A stretch of DNA of 64,000 nt, taken from NCBI GenBank assembly GCA_021229015.1, contig CM037784.1, positions 67,363,013 to 67,427,012 on the forward strand, given 5' to 3'. This DNA comes from Solen grandis (lineage: Eukaryota > Mollusca > Bivalvia > Adapedonta > Solenidae). The notes under the pieces were generated by a model. It was not told the DNA's origin. It saw only the letters and a program-made list of their open reading frames with translations, and made no database searches. A program made the position numbers and the translations under genes. Below, piece after piece: positions 42,175 through 53,500 of this stretch (positions are counted from its first letter, which is position 1; the number at the start of each line of letters is the position of its first letter).

Positions 42175-42328
42175 TTAAGGTTAAGTCCCTGTAATGGAAC
42201 TGCTACATCTTGGACCACTTAACCTCTACCAAGGTACCCTAATGAAACATAAGGAAACATTGGTTATCTCCGTGAAAGGCCTTGAGGTCCGAAATGTAGC
42301 GGAACCATTACAGGGACTTTACCTTAAG
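42175..42328. mobile_element. Foldback MITE
   Basis: TTAAGGTTAAGTCCCTGTAA at the left and CAGGGACTTTACCTTAA at the right are inverted, continuing inward as TGGAACTGCTACAT / ATGTAGCGGAACCA. 154 bp, no coding capacity. Confidence 0.7.
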
Positions 42329-42403
42329 GAAAAGTAATGTATAAGGTGACTTCAATCAGTTTACCACACATAAACACTTGAAGCAAAAGTAATGTGCTCA
42401 TGT

Positions 42404-42463
42404 AATCCCTTAAATATTGGTATGATCAAGTTATGCCTTGGTCATACCAATATTTAAGGGATT
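42404..42463. repeat. Perfect 22-bp inverted repeat with 16-base loop
   Basis: AATCCCTTAAATATTGGTAT starts the left arm. The 22-bp right arm is its exact complement. It forms a pre-miRNA-sized hairpin, but perfect pairing favours a young foldback element. Confidence 0.75.
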
Positions 42464-42696
42464 AAAGGGACTTAAAGCATTTTTACTTGGGATCTCTCGA
42501 AACGTACTATTAAAATCACTATCACAACTAAGCCGAACCCAAAACATCATACTCAGATCCAAAATGAAGCTCATGGCCATTATTGAATGTTAGCTAAAAA
42601 TATGAAAATATCATTCCTGCTTTTAAGCGCAAGGAACCTGATGCGTTAAGTATCAAGTTTAATTAGAAATACATATAACAAGTATTTATTGAAGGC

Positions 42697-42767
42697 TAAT
42701 GGTAGGCCAGTGTTCCACCCAGGTGCCTCTCGGCTCTACCCCACCTGTAATTAGATGGACGTCGCAA
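42697..42767 (+). repeat. SINE family 2, body fragment
   Basis: GGTAGGCCAGTGTTCCACCC and CCACCTGTAATTAGATGGAC match the body of the SINE at 30615. Confidence 0.55.
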
Positions 42768-42884
42768 CAACCCAGTGTGTATACAGTTTGATTTTATTTT
42801 TTTTTTTGGTAAAAAGAGTATTTTTACATCCAAAATTGAAATATTTTATTACAGTGGAATGTCCCCAGATAGCAATATATAAGG

Positions 42885-43285
42885 GACCCATATGGGTCCC
42901 ATATGGTTTCCCACATGGGCCCCATATGGGCTACCCACATGGGACCCATGTCGAAAGTGCAACCTGTATTGGCCTGGGTCCCATATGGGCAGCCCACCAA
43001 GATCCAATATGGGCCCCTCAAGGGTCCCATATGGGCAGCCCACCTAGATTCCACAGGGACCATGTCGAAAGTGCAACCTGTTTTGGCCTGGGTCCCATAT
43101 GGGCAGCCCACCAAGATCCAATATGTGCCCCTTAAGGGTCCCATATGGGCAGCCCCTAGATTCTACATGGCCCCATATGGGCTACCCACATGGGACCCAT
43201 GTCGAAAGTGCAACCTGTTTTGGCCTGGGTCCCATATGGGCAGTCCACCAAGATCCAATATGGGCCCCTTAAAGGTCCCATACTT
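42885..43285. repeat. Left palindromic minisatellite array
   Basis: Tandem, imperfect units built of CCCATATGGG with TGGGCAGCCCACC and GTCGAAAGTGCAACCTG. The latter starts at about 42950, 43064 and 43201. The open frames through it (repeated MGPIWAAH-like peptides) are a by-product of the repeat. Confidence 0.8.
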
Positions 43286-44193
43286 GCACCCCATTTGCAT
43301 GTAATATGGCTCCATACCACTGCACTGTCTGAATGTGCAGTCAAATGTGGAAAACTGGTACCAACAGCCTCTGAAAATCTGTCGCTCCAAAAAAATATTA
43401 CTGAAAATCAGAAAACTGGTCCCTCAAATACAACATACAGTTTTATTTTTCTTCTTAATTTAATTAAAACTTCAATTTAATCACATGCTGAGAAAATACA
43501 ATTCGAAAAGTCATAATTCATTCAAATACAATTTGAATACAAATGGATATTTTTCATTTTCAATGTGCTATTTAAAGTTTAAAATTTATTTCCTAGCCAT
43601 AATGCAACAAAAACAAACACTTAAAGATTGCATATCTTTAACACTGCACATAAACTCAACAACTTATTATACAAAAATGCATACTATTGTAAAAAGAAAA
43701 TAACTAGCATAACAAGACTAGACTAATAAATGCATCACAATCACACACATAACAACTATTATTTCGTCTTAAGTTCTTAACCTTAAAGTACTTGAAATAT
43801 GAAATGACATTAAAATTCAAAATAAAAAGGCTAACTGTAATGATGGATTACTTCAGCAGTACTTTAAAATACTTAAATCAACCTATCAAACTGATGGTGA
43901 AAATATAATTATACAGATAAGCAGACTATCTTGTTCAGCCAAGTGATACAGGATATTTTAACAATGTGAAAAAATAATCTGAATTAATCTTATCAACAAT
44001 TCTCATGCACATACTAGTAGTCCAATCTCCACAAAACTGTTAGTTACAGAACAGATTCTTTTAAAGCTTAATAAAAGAAAACAATAGTATAGTATACTTA
44101 ATTCAAAGTTTGGCGTGTCTGAAAAATAATGGACTGATATTCAACTATTCAAAACTATATTCTAAACTATTCACTATGAATCTGTCCTTCCAC

Positions 44194-44336
44194 TTATTGA
44201 GAGTGTCTCCTGTTGGAATTCCTACATTGAAGAATTGTCTGACTTTTGCTGCACTGTTTTCTTCCCCCTTTCCTGTTCAGTACCACCTGCCAGTCATTTA
44301 TAGACCTCTTACTCAGCGTCCTCAGTGGTGTGGTTC
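44194..44336 (-). CDS. Coding-like exon inside candidate transposon
   Basis: After an acceptor (GATTTTCAG) the minus strand is open to a TAA at 44194. It reads TTPLRTLSKRSINDWQVVLN, then RKGGRKQCSKSQTILQCRNS. It is basic and unlike the AT-rich surroundings. Its entry phase does not match the exit phase of the exon at 44654, so an intermediate exon or decay is implied. Function unknown. Confidence 0.3.
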
Positions 44337-44653
44337 TGAAAATCAAAAGGTATAAAATATATCTTAAGGAAGCAAACCAAACAATGTTGGGACTGTTAAA
44401 CTTGGCATTGAAACTAAAAAATATAACTGATGAGAATAAAGTATAATTTTTTTCATATGTGTTCCACTGAATAATGCATTTTATAAATAAATCATAATGT
44501 AGGTGATGTGTGTTATCAGCTCAAGTCTCTGGGTTCTATTTAGTCTTAACATAGCTTTCTTATAAATGATATAAAAATTGAATAATTCCAAGGCATTGAC
44601 TATGACTTCATTACATTTAAGACTTGGCTAGAGTTTATTGCAGCAAATCTTAC

Positions 44654-44807
44654 TGTAATATTCATCCATGATATGCAGTTTGGTAAATGGCAGCATCCCC
44701 TTCAGTCCATGGAAGTTGTAGTTTACATCCAGCTCATTTCCAATCAGAAAACTCCTCACAACGTCCCAGAGATTTGAATTAAACAGGTTGACAGGTATTC
44801 TGGTATT
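44654..44807 (-). CDS. Coding-like exon inside candidate transposon (DUF4806-like?)
   Basis: An acceptor (TAGATAG) and a donor (GTAAGA) bound an open frame. It reads NTRIPVNLFNSNLWDVVRSF, then LIGNELDVNYNFHGLKGMLP and FTKLHIMDEYY. The L-x2-NEL-x3-YN-x-G-x2-G-x-x-x-F-x-x-L arrangement recalls the C-terminus of DUF4806 proteins, which are multi-copy in invertebrates. This is a memory-based resemblance and weak. Confidence 0.35.
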
Positions 44808-45540
44808 CTATCTACAATTACACAAAGCGTATACATTATGAATCATCTAGTTCTATATGTCAGAGATGTGAATACCTTAATGTAGCTTCATGTATATCTG
44901 TAGAAAGTTTAAATAGCAAGGTATACTTTGATCGGAATACAAGTAATTTATAACAGTGCTTTATGATACAGAAATAAATAAATACATGATAATAGTAAAC
45001 ACAGATTTGTTGCAGGATTTGTTATCTTGTAGGAATACCATATGGAATGTATACCAGAAAATTGCCAAGTACGTAAGACAGTACGTAACGTTATCATAAT
45101 TATTCAACAATACAGTAAATAATGCAAAAAGTAACAATAAAATTTATCTAACTTTTGATCGAAATTATTGATCCTTTGGTCCTCAAACTAAAATTTATAG
45201 CAGATAAAAGTAAATTCTAGACTTAGACACCTTGAATTTGAACTACCGGTACATACAATATACGATAACAAGTCGAACTCAACTCGCGAAAATACGTTAC
45301 AAACCAATTCTTTATTCATAATCAGAATTATTTTCAAAAAAAAGCAAGACTTAATTATTAGAAAGGCATCTTAATCAAGTTATACATACGTATTTCACGT
45401 TTTGAATAGGCTAATACTGTTCGTCTGGCCGTCACTCTGAAGAAAAGCTAAGTAGGTTAACATCGCGTTGTGTTGTTGACCGTTGGTTTGAATATTGCGG
45501 TTAACCGGAAATGTAGAGTGCGCATGTGTAAAAAAGTATA

Positions 45541-45845
45541 TCTGGGACCCATATGGGTCCCACATAGTCGAACCCATATAGGCATATCCAGATACAGCCC
45601 ATGTGGGTCCAGTAAATCTCTATATATGGGACCCATATGGGTCCCACACTGTCGAACCCATATAGGCATACCCAGATACAGCCCATATGGGTCCCTTATG
45701 GGCCAATACCCATATGGCATACCCAGATACAGCCCATATGGGTCCCATATGGGTAAAAAACTATACATGTGGGACCCACATGGGTCCCACATAGTTTAGC
45801 CCATATAGGCATACCCAGATACAGCCCATATGGGTCCCATATACC
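45541..45845. repeat. Right palindromic minisatellite array
   Basis: Units of GGGACCCATATGGGTCCC joined by CCCATATAGGCATACCCAGA and TACAGCCCATATGGGTCC. GTCGAACCC recurs at about 45568 and 45651. Related in motif, not in full unit, to the left array. Confidence 0.8.
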
Positions 45846-45858
45846 CTTGCTATCTGGG

Positions 45859-48800
45859 TCCTTACCACAGACATACATAGTAAACTAAAACTAATTTTGA
45901 ATTCAGTAACTGCTCCTTCAATGAGTCAAGGTCCACAGACTTCGGCCGGCTAACGTCTAATTACGTTTATTAATAAGTACTAAAACCCAAGGCTGACAGG
46001 TCGTATTCCGCAACATATTCATAATAAGTCAGGGCGTAGATTTAATTAAATAACTGTGTCAGAAATTTAGTACCTATACTCTAAACTTGTGGTAAAATGT
46101 GCTGCGTTCGCATTTTTTATGTGATTTTTTTTTTCACACAGGTTAACTACGCGTATCGGAAATGGCGGTCATCAACTGTTTGAAAAGTAAATCTTTCAGA
46201 TACTTTATTGGCAGGATTTTAACTTCACCTTCTTGTTCTGTGTCAAACGTTTGTTTTTACATGGTCATTACGTGACAAAATTCGTTGGCCCAAGACAAGC
46301 GTCCCGTCGTATCCTTAATCAGACAGACGCTTTACAACGTTCCCGCAACTTTACCTGGCTGTTCAGTTTACCTCCCACCAATCAGGGTTAAACACATTTT
46401 CGTCCGTCTTGCAGAACGGGGCTGTAACTATTTTCATTCATGCTTTTTTATTTAACCGATTTATTTTGGTTGGCCGTATTTACGTGCAGGCTGTCGGTGA
46501 TAATCATTGATTTATTGTCTCACCACCTTACTGGCCACAGCCTTTAACTCAAGCCTCGTCAGTGTGTGGCGAACTCTTGTCTAGTGAAACTTATTATCAG
46601 AGGTGATCATAATTAAGAAAGGTAAGCAAACTTCCATATTTTATTTGCAATATTGTTTTAAAAAAATACTTGCAATCATGAAAAAATTTAATAGTAACAA
46701 TCATAGATTTAATTAAACTATTTTGGTTTATGTATTGTGTATTTTTATTTTTACGTGGATCGCCTTTGCTGCTTTCTGACAGGGTGTATCTAAATGCGAT
46801 TCATTGATGTGTGAATTAAATGGCGAGTTGCATAATATTTTACAGAATTCAGTAATTGTAAAACATTAGTAAATAAATTTGAAATATGCATTTGCGAAGG
46901 TTATTTTTTCTTCATGAGCATTTGATTTGTATTTGCGCAATAAATTACAAGACTTGCCAAATTATTGTGCTTTGGTTACCTGTTAATTTGTTACTATTGC
47001 GTTTTAAATATCACATTATTCCGGTTTTATCATTAAAATTAAGGAAAACATTAAATAAAAAAGAGGAAAATGCATTTTTTTTTCGAGAAAAGAAAATCAT
47101 GTCAGATGATGTCAGATCAATATCTTATAGTGTATGAACACTAAACATCACAGGAAAGATTGCCGATTTCTTACTGCAGTTCTTTTCCTTAACGGTGGTT
47201 TATTTTTTTTCGATAATGTCATATTGATATAAGTATGTGGATATCAGATGTTAATCTATAAACATAAATATATACTAATGTAAAATTATTAACCCTCTTA
47301 ATGATTATGATTTACCAATTATTGCGAATATTAGTTATGAAGTTTTGAATATTAATTATGAAGTTTTGAATACAGACTTAATATTGAGGCTCTAGAAGAT
47401 CGCAGATTGAGATTTTCAGGGATCTTTGGTCTTCATAATTTGGGGTATTGCGTAAAACGCATATTCAATATCCGAAATTATGCCTATATTACGCCTTTTG
47501 AATAATGGCTTGAAAATCTCAAATATGTTTATTTCTTGAGCACGAGGGAACAAGTTCTCCTAGACTAATTTCATTTCTTTTCATGCTCGCTGTAACTTGT
47601 GCTGAAAGATTACGTCGGCGCCTGTACGGCAAATTTTCAAAAGCCGTTTTTCAGAAAAGGAGCCTTGCCAATTGGCGCCTAACATATGGTCGTCTGACAT
47701 TCAGTTATCGGCCTTTGTCCAATATTTGCTGGTCTTAGAATTCTGAGCTGGTTTGAATCAGCCAGTGTGCGTTTGCACGATTAGGATTATAATCTGGTGT
47801 TATGGACTTGAGAGCTGCATATAGTTGTAAAAAATAAATAATATGCTACTTACGACAATCTTTTCCATATGTATTGTTTCATATTTGCTAAATATATGGC
47901 AGTTATCTTATCATCATCTATTCAACGTTGTAACGATGTAATGCACTCTGTTCCATTTTGGAAATGAAGAAAAAAAACTTTCTTTTCATCTGTTTTTCAT
48001 GTTTGTTATCAAAATATCAAAAAAAGAAATGACGACGTGATAGGTCTTTTTCATGTACATATAGTAATAAAATGATTATTTTCCTTTGAAAATTGACAGC
48101 TGCTATTTTAGATTAAAACTAAAACTGCAGCAGCAATGATATTCCTCTGTTTCCTCTTTAAGTCAATAGTGTTACAGTTTGTCTTTTTTTTTTTTTTTTT
48201 TTTTCCGAGTTCTGAGCATTTTATCCATCCCAGTTAAATAACATGGACTTCTACGCAATGCACATAAGTAATACTTTACATTTACAACACGAGCTCACAG
48301 ATGAGGTCACTGAGTGGTGGTGATGTGGGGGATATGTCAAACTGGGTCAACCCCGCGTTCAGTTAACCATGTTCTGGATTTGGTCCCCAGCTTACACTAT
48401 GTACACTATGATACGACAGGGATACAAACGCTAACGTTATGGATTTTGAAAGGTCCCTCCATGAACGCGGGGCTGGCTATAAATACCTGCGTAGAAAAAA
48501 TGATAAGTTAAAAGTACATGCAGATATATATCCATTCGATTTATTCCATGATTTTGGTAAAATGACAGAGAAATACTCATTACACTGAAGATAAGACTTT
48601 CGCGTCGATAAGAATTTGATGTGTTTGCCAAATACAATGCATACTAACAGCTGACGCCAAATCGATACAAAATGACGTAAACATTTTTTCTAGTGTGAGT
48701 GTCCGAAGATAAAGATGAGGGCGGGGTATTTTTCATAGTCTGCAAGACGAATAGTACTGCTACAGTCCAGGAACCGTCGAGATGGATTTTAATATAAGTT

Positions 48801-51800
48801 GTTAGACATTGTTTACCAAATCGACGTAAAAAATAAAATAAAAAAACATCTCTAAGACCAAATCGAGTAAAGAAAAAAAAACTGAAATAGTTTGGGGATT
48901 TTTAAAGTTAATTTGGAAATGTATATCCCTTGAATGTGAGGTAATCTACAAGGTATTTGCAAAGTTTCGCTAACAGCGATATCAAAACAAAATCTTGTAC
49001 GATATGTATGTATACACACAGGTTTTTGTCTTCGGAATTGAATGGTAAACACTTATCGGTGTGATTTAAATATTCACAGACTGTATAAAATTCATGGTTT
49101 ATCGGGACTGCATGTCACACACAATTCGGATATGAGGTTTCTCAAAGATTCGTGTCTCTTTGCACGTTTGTTCAAGTGGACATCATAAGTAGCACGCGCA
49201 ACAGCGTGTCTCTTGCTTTTGTGCGTGAGAAGAGTCTTAATCCCCACCTCGTATGTTGCATGATGTAATATACGAGGAGGATATGTTTTTTCAGGTTTTT
49301 AACCATTTATCTACTTTTCATATATAACTATAACTTATCAAGATCGTCTGCAACTAAAGGGAATCAAAGTGTTAGATTCGCGGGTGAATTCACGTGATAT
49401 GAATTCATGCGCTGTTGTCGTAAATGATAAATACAGATGAACCCATTTTTGATGAAATCAGCACAGAAATAGCAATACAGATTGACTGTGTAAGAAAAAA
49501 ATTAAACTGTACATTACAAAACAATGCCAGTCATGTAAAAATGTTATAATCAAAGAGTGCACTACTTTGTGTAATTGCGCAGAGATACGCAGCAGTGAAG
49601 CCACGCAGTGAATACCAAAAGTATGAGCCGTATACTGAAAATAGTAAACGCAACTGAAGATTGAACGTAAATCTTTTTTAAATATTGCATATTCGTGTGG
49701 ACCTTACGTTCTTATTTCCAAGATGCATTTTGGAACTAAATGATAGTGATTGTTCCAATTATGAATTTATACGCTTCCTAATAGATCTGTTAAGATACTA
49801 CATGTATATAGAGCATACCTAGGTAGATCTCCAAGATCATAGCGCAACGTCGTCATTACCCCAGTCTTTAGGGACACATGGAAACATGTACAAATGTCGA
49901 AGTCTACAGATTAAGATGTTCAAATATGATTAAGAATAAACTCGTGCAACTCTTGAAAATATATGTTTCATGGGTGTGAAATATTTTTTTTTTTTACTTT
50001 TACATTGTTGGAAACATTTGACAGTGCAACAAAAATGGTTATGTTTTATCCATATTGTTTCTATATAAATTGTACTAGTACGATTAAAGTGGCCGCACTC
50101 ATGCTGCTAGAGCTTAACCACAAACAGCAACACGCACCTTGTTGTCAAAAACGTAAATCTATTAACCCAATAAACTTACTTTGAAGATGTACTGAACGTA
50201 ATAATGAAATATTATGTTTCAAATGTTTAACACCATGCACGATCTGTTGGCCAAACGTATTAGCGTGATGTTAGTAAACATTTTGTTTACACACTCGTAA
50301 AATACCGTCTGATCTTGACGTTGAAGTGAGGTCATGGCGTAGCTATTCTGCGATTATTGGTCTCGTGCAAACTTAGCAGTTTAACGTGATTCGCTTCAAA
50401 ACAAAGGGTTAAGGCCATTTGCACAGGTATACATCCATATATTTGTAGAAAATGATACAACAACTAATATAACGAGCAATTTTCGAGATCTTTGATCAGA
50501 AATAACGAGAAATGGCATTAGTTTTGAATCAATACAGAAAAATCATATACATGTAGTGCAGTCTATTACTAGTAAATTCTCATATTTGATGTATTAATTT
50601 CACATATTTAAATGCAATACTATGTCAGTTATTTTCTGGTTGATGACATGTTCCTACACGGTCCCAACGGTCTCCAGTACAATGACAAGGGACCTGTCTC
50701 AAGTGGACAGCCTCCAAATATTCAAATTGTTAGTTTAAAATTTAATATTACAAGTCACACCTTGCTTTAGTGGTTGATACAGTTTCATTTCCTCAGATAG
50801 AACATGGAAGTATGTAAAGAAAGATGAGACGTGTATTAGCAAAACATTTCTACTCAAATATGTGACTAATTTTTGATATGTTGAGACGTATCATTCACAA
50901 CGATTGTGTTAGTGATTCTGGTTTATAACGAACACTATACAAATGTGTGTACATCTTAAAACAGCTTAAAGCTCAATCGAGCGGGAGTGGGGGTGCTGGT
51001 CAACTTTGAAAAATGCAGTGCAGGATTGGGAGTGGGGGATGGAGACAAAATGCACTTAATTTGTTACATCTCAAGTTAATGTGTATAAAACACATCTTGG
51101 TCGATTTTAGTGGGCATGGGCCCCTCCCTATCCTTAAATCCACCCATGGAATTTACACAAGAGCGACCTTCTGACTCAATGTTACCAGATGCCGTAAGGA
51201 ACCAGCAACAGATAGTAAATGGAGCATTGTCTATGATTCGCGGTAATTACGTAATTTGTAATGGTAATTACTGTGTTTGGGGAGCGATTGAGGCATGGCT
51301 TGAAGGTGTGTGTCATGATGAAACATCTATTACTGATTTTCTCTGAATCAAAGGTTGCTTTAATCCAAGATACATTTTATCTATGCCCTCTGAAGGATCA
51401 AACAAAACTGGCTACCCAGGCGTGGCACGATGCTATGGCATAAAGGACAGCATTTAAGTTACATATTCTTCGGTCAGAGTGAATATATATATATATATAA
51501 CTTCTCCCTGCATAATTTATAAGTGGCAAAGTTGATTAGGTAATTTATTTCACTCGTAGATACTAAATAGATAGAAAGATAGATAGACAGAGGTAGGTAG
51601 ATAAATTTCTCATTCAGCAGTATGTAGAGGCCCCAGTAATGATCCAAACGGTATCTGGGTCAGGATTACGATGAGACGGGGCAGTTGTGTGGTTGGACGT
51701 CATTAGGTGCAGGGTACACATCGCTAGATAGCATACTTTCTGCTCTGCACGTAAACACATGACGGGTATCCTTGACAGGGCCAAGGGCTGTCACCTAGAG

Positions 51801-52934
51801 TGGCCCGTGCATATGATAATGGCACCCAGGGAGACCCCCCCCCCACCTCCAACACACGCAATCCCGTAGGTGTAAACATGCATGCACTCATGCATTCGTG
51901 CACTTTCACAAAATCAGGCCCTTTCAAATGTATCATTGTAAAGGCAATGATGGATTACAATAGAAAAACACATTAACACCTCGTGCAAATTATAGCGTAG
52001 AACTATAGACATGTTTATTTTTGTAACATAATTATAGTGTAATTTGAAATTAGCAGAGTCACGAAGGATAAACCATCTTTGAGAGACAAAGCTTGGAAAA
52101 AAAATTGCATCTCTATATTGTAGTTACATGGAATGATATTATTTCCCTATTTTTGTGCCCTCACCGGGCCCAGTTTATTATATTGATGTAAAACATTTAT
52201 TTACAATTGTTTGGTTTGTACTAGGGTATCAAATCTGCGATCAGTAGTAACAAATGTTATTTTTTTTAATAATTTCTAATGGTGATAATGATACATTTTG
52301 TAATAATAATAATAATAATAATAAAATACGTGTATTATTATTATTATTATTATTACGAAGTTTGTGATGCGCATGTCCGTTAACCGCGCGCCGCTGCGCA
52401 GTTGAATAAAATAGCCTACTTTTGCTTTCTGACAAGGTCACCTTTGTTTATATTGGCACCCGAAATCCTCAGCCTTACTTTATACAAGTAGGTCACCCGG
52501 TTCTTGTATCAACCCGGTTTCTCACACAGGAGTGGCGTAATTGATAAAAAATAGAGAGACATAAATCAGTTATCAGACCGAGTGAATCTGAACAAATAAG
52601 TGTTCAAATATAGATCCAATGTGTTCTACTGAAACAATTTATGACCGTTTTTGTATTTATCATCAATTCGTAGTTCTTTAATCCATCAAAAAGTGGAAGT
52701 GTTATGGAAAGATTGAACTTATATTAGGCATTAGTGAGGAAGTGCCTTCAAAGCGTATCAACGTTGTTGTTTTGTTGTCTATACTTATTCATCAGTTGAA
52801 TATAGTTATATAATGTAAATCTTCAAATTTGATAACGTGTACAATATAAAATAGCAATAAGTTATTGAAATACGTATTGCATTTGCATATTTTTGTCAAC
52901 TTGTCACGTGCATACACCCCCACACACATACACC
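45859..52934. other. Long stretch without a supported gene
   Basis: AT-rich. It includes a poly-T at about 48185-48205 and a repeat piece at 48768-48840. An inverted trinucleotide tract at about 52300-52355 has AAT units facing ATT units. The small open frames (for example 51110-51346) have no recognisable family. A possible 5' exon with donor GTAAGC near 46620 cannot be confirmed. Confidence 0.4.
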
Positions 52935-53205
52935 ATTTCGGGTTCGATCCTCGGCTGCAACATGCCAAAGTCATGAAAGGATTCGTACTAGTAGTTTTCT
53001 GCACACAACATAAATGTAAGGAAGTGGTGAGATAGGTTTGTATGTGGTGTCGTTATTATATGACAGTATAGTATCACCGTAACATTCCGCTTGTCTACGG
53101 TTTAATACTGCAATGTCTTGGCGCTATATCGATCTCGATTAGACAATGTCTCCATAGCCTCCAAATGATTAAAATACTATGAGTGGGACGTAAAAACAAC
53201 AAACA
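52935..53205 (+). repeat. SINE family 1, degraded copy
   Basis: B box GGGTTCGATCCTCGGC, then CATGCCAAAGTCATGAAA, TGTCTACGGTTTAATACTGC and GTGGGACGTAAAAAC follow the order of the 57704 element with many changes and an insertion. Confidence 0.6.
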
Positions 53206-53453
53206 GTCAGTCATCTGGAAATGTAATACACCAAAAGAAAGATAATTCTTTCCTCGTGGAAGAGTCCCCATGACACATAATCTGAATGAAGTACAGTGTA
53301 GGTACGTGTACAAGATATACATGTTACTGGATGATTCACTCCGTCTCATTGCTTACAGGATCCAATGTACATGGGTCGTAATCTCTTGATAAGTAACACA
53401 TGTAACATGTCGCTTGTTATTGATGTGCAATAAAGACAAAATTAATGGCTTCT

Positions 53454-53500
53454 ATCTATCTATCTACCTACCTATCTGTCTGTCTGTCTGTCTGTCTGTA
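53454..53500. repeat. Tetranucleotide microsatellite (CTAT/CTGT)n
   Basis: CTAT, CTAC and CTGT units in series; the open frame across it is repeat-driven. A CT-rich run follows at about 53575-53598. Confidence 0.9.

Larger units (their letters stand above)
42864..45858. mobile_element. Candidate DNA transposon, about 3.0 kb, with palindrome-rich subterminal arrays
   Basis: CCCAGATAGCAA at the left end is mirrored by TTGCTATCTGGG at the right end. Just inside each end lies an array of CCCATATGGG/GGGACCCATATGGGTCCC palindromes. Between them, about 2.2 kb of AT-rich DNA contains two minus-strand coding-like exons (44654-44807 and 44194-44336). No target-site duplication was obvious. The transposase superfamily was not recognised. 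It could instead be two unrelated minisatellites that share a terminal motif by chance. Confidence 0.55.

Noticed and set aside
42755..43344. Long overlapping open frames on both strands with MGPIWAAH-like repeats
   Set aside because: They are produced by the CCCATATGGG palindromic array, which is open in several frames on both strands; there is no splice or start context.
45395..45878. Open frames on both strands through the right array
   Set aside because: Same cause as the left array: a repeat without stops, not a gene.
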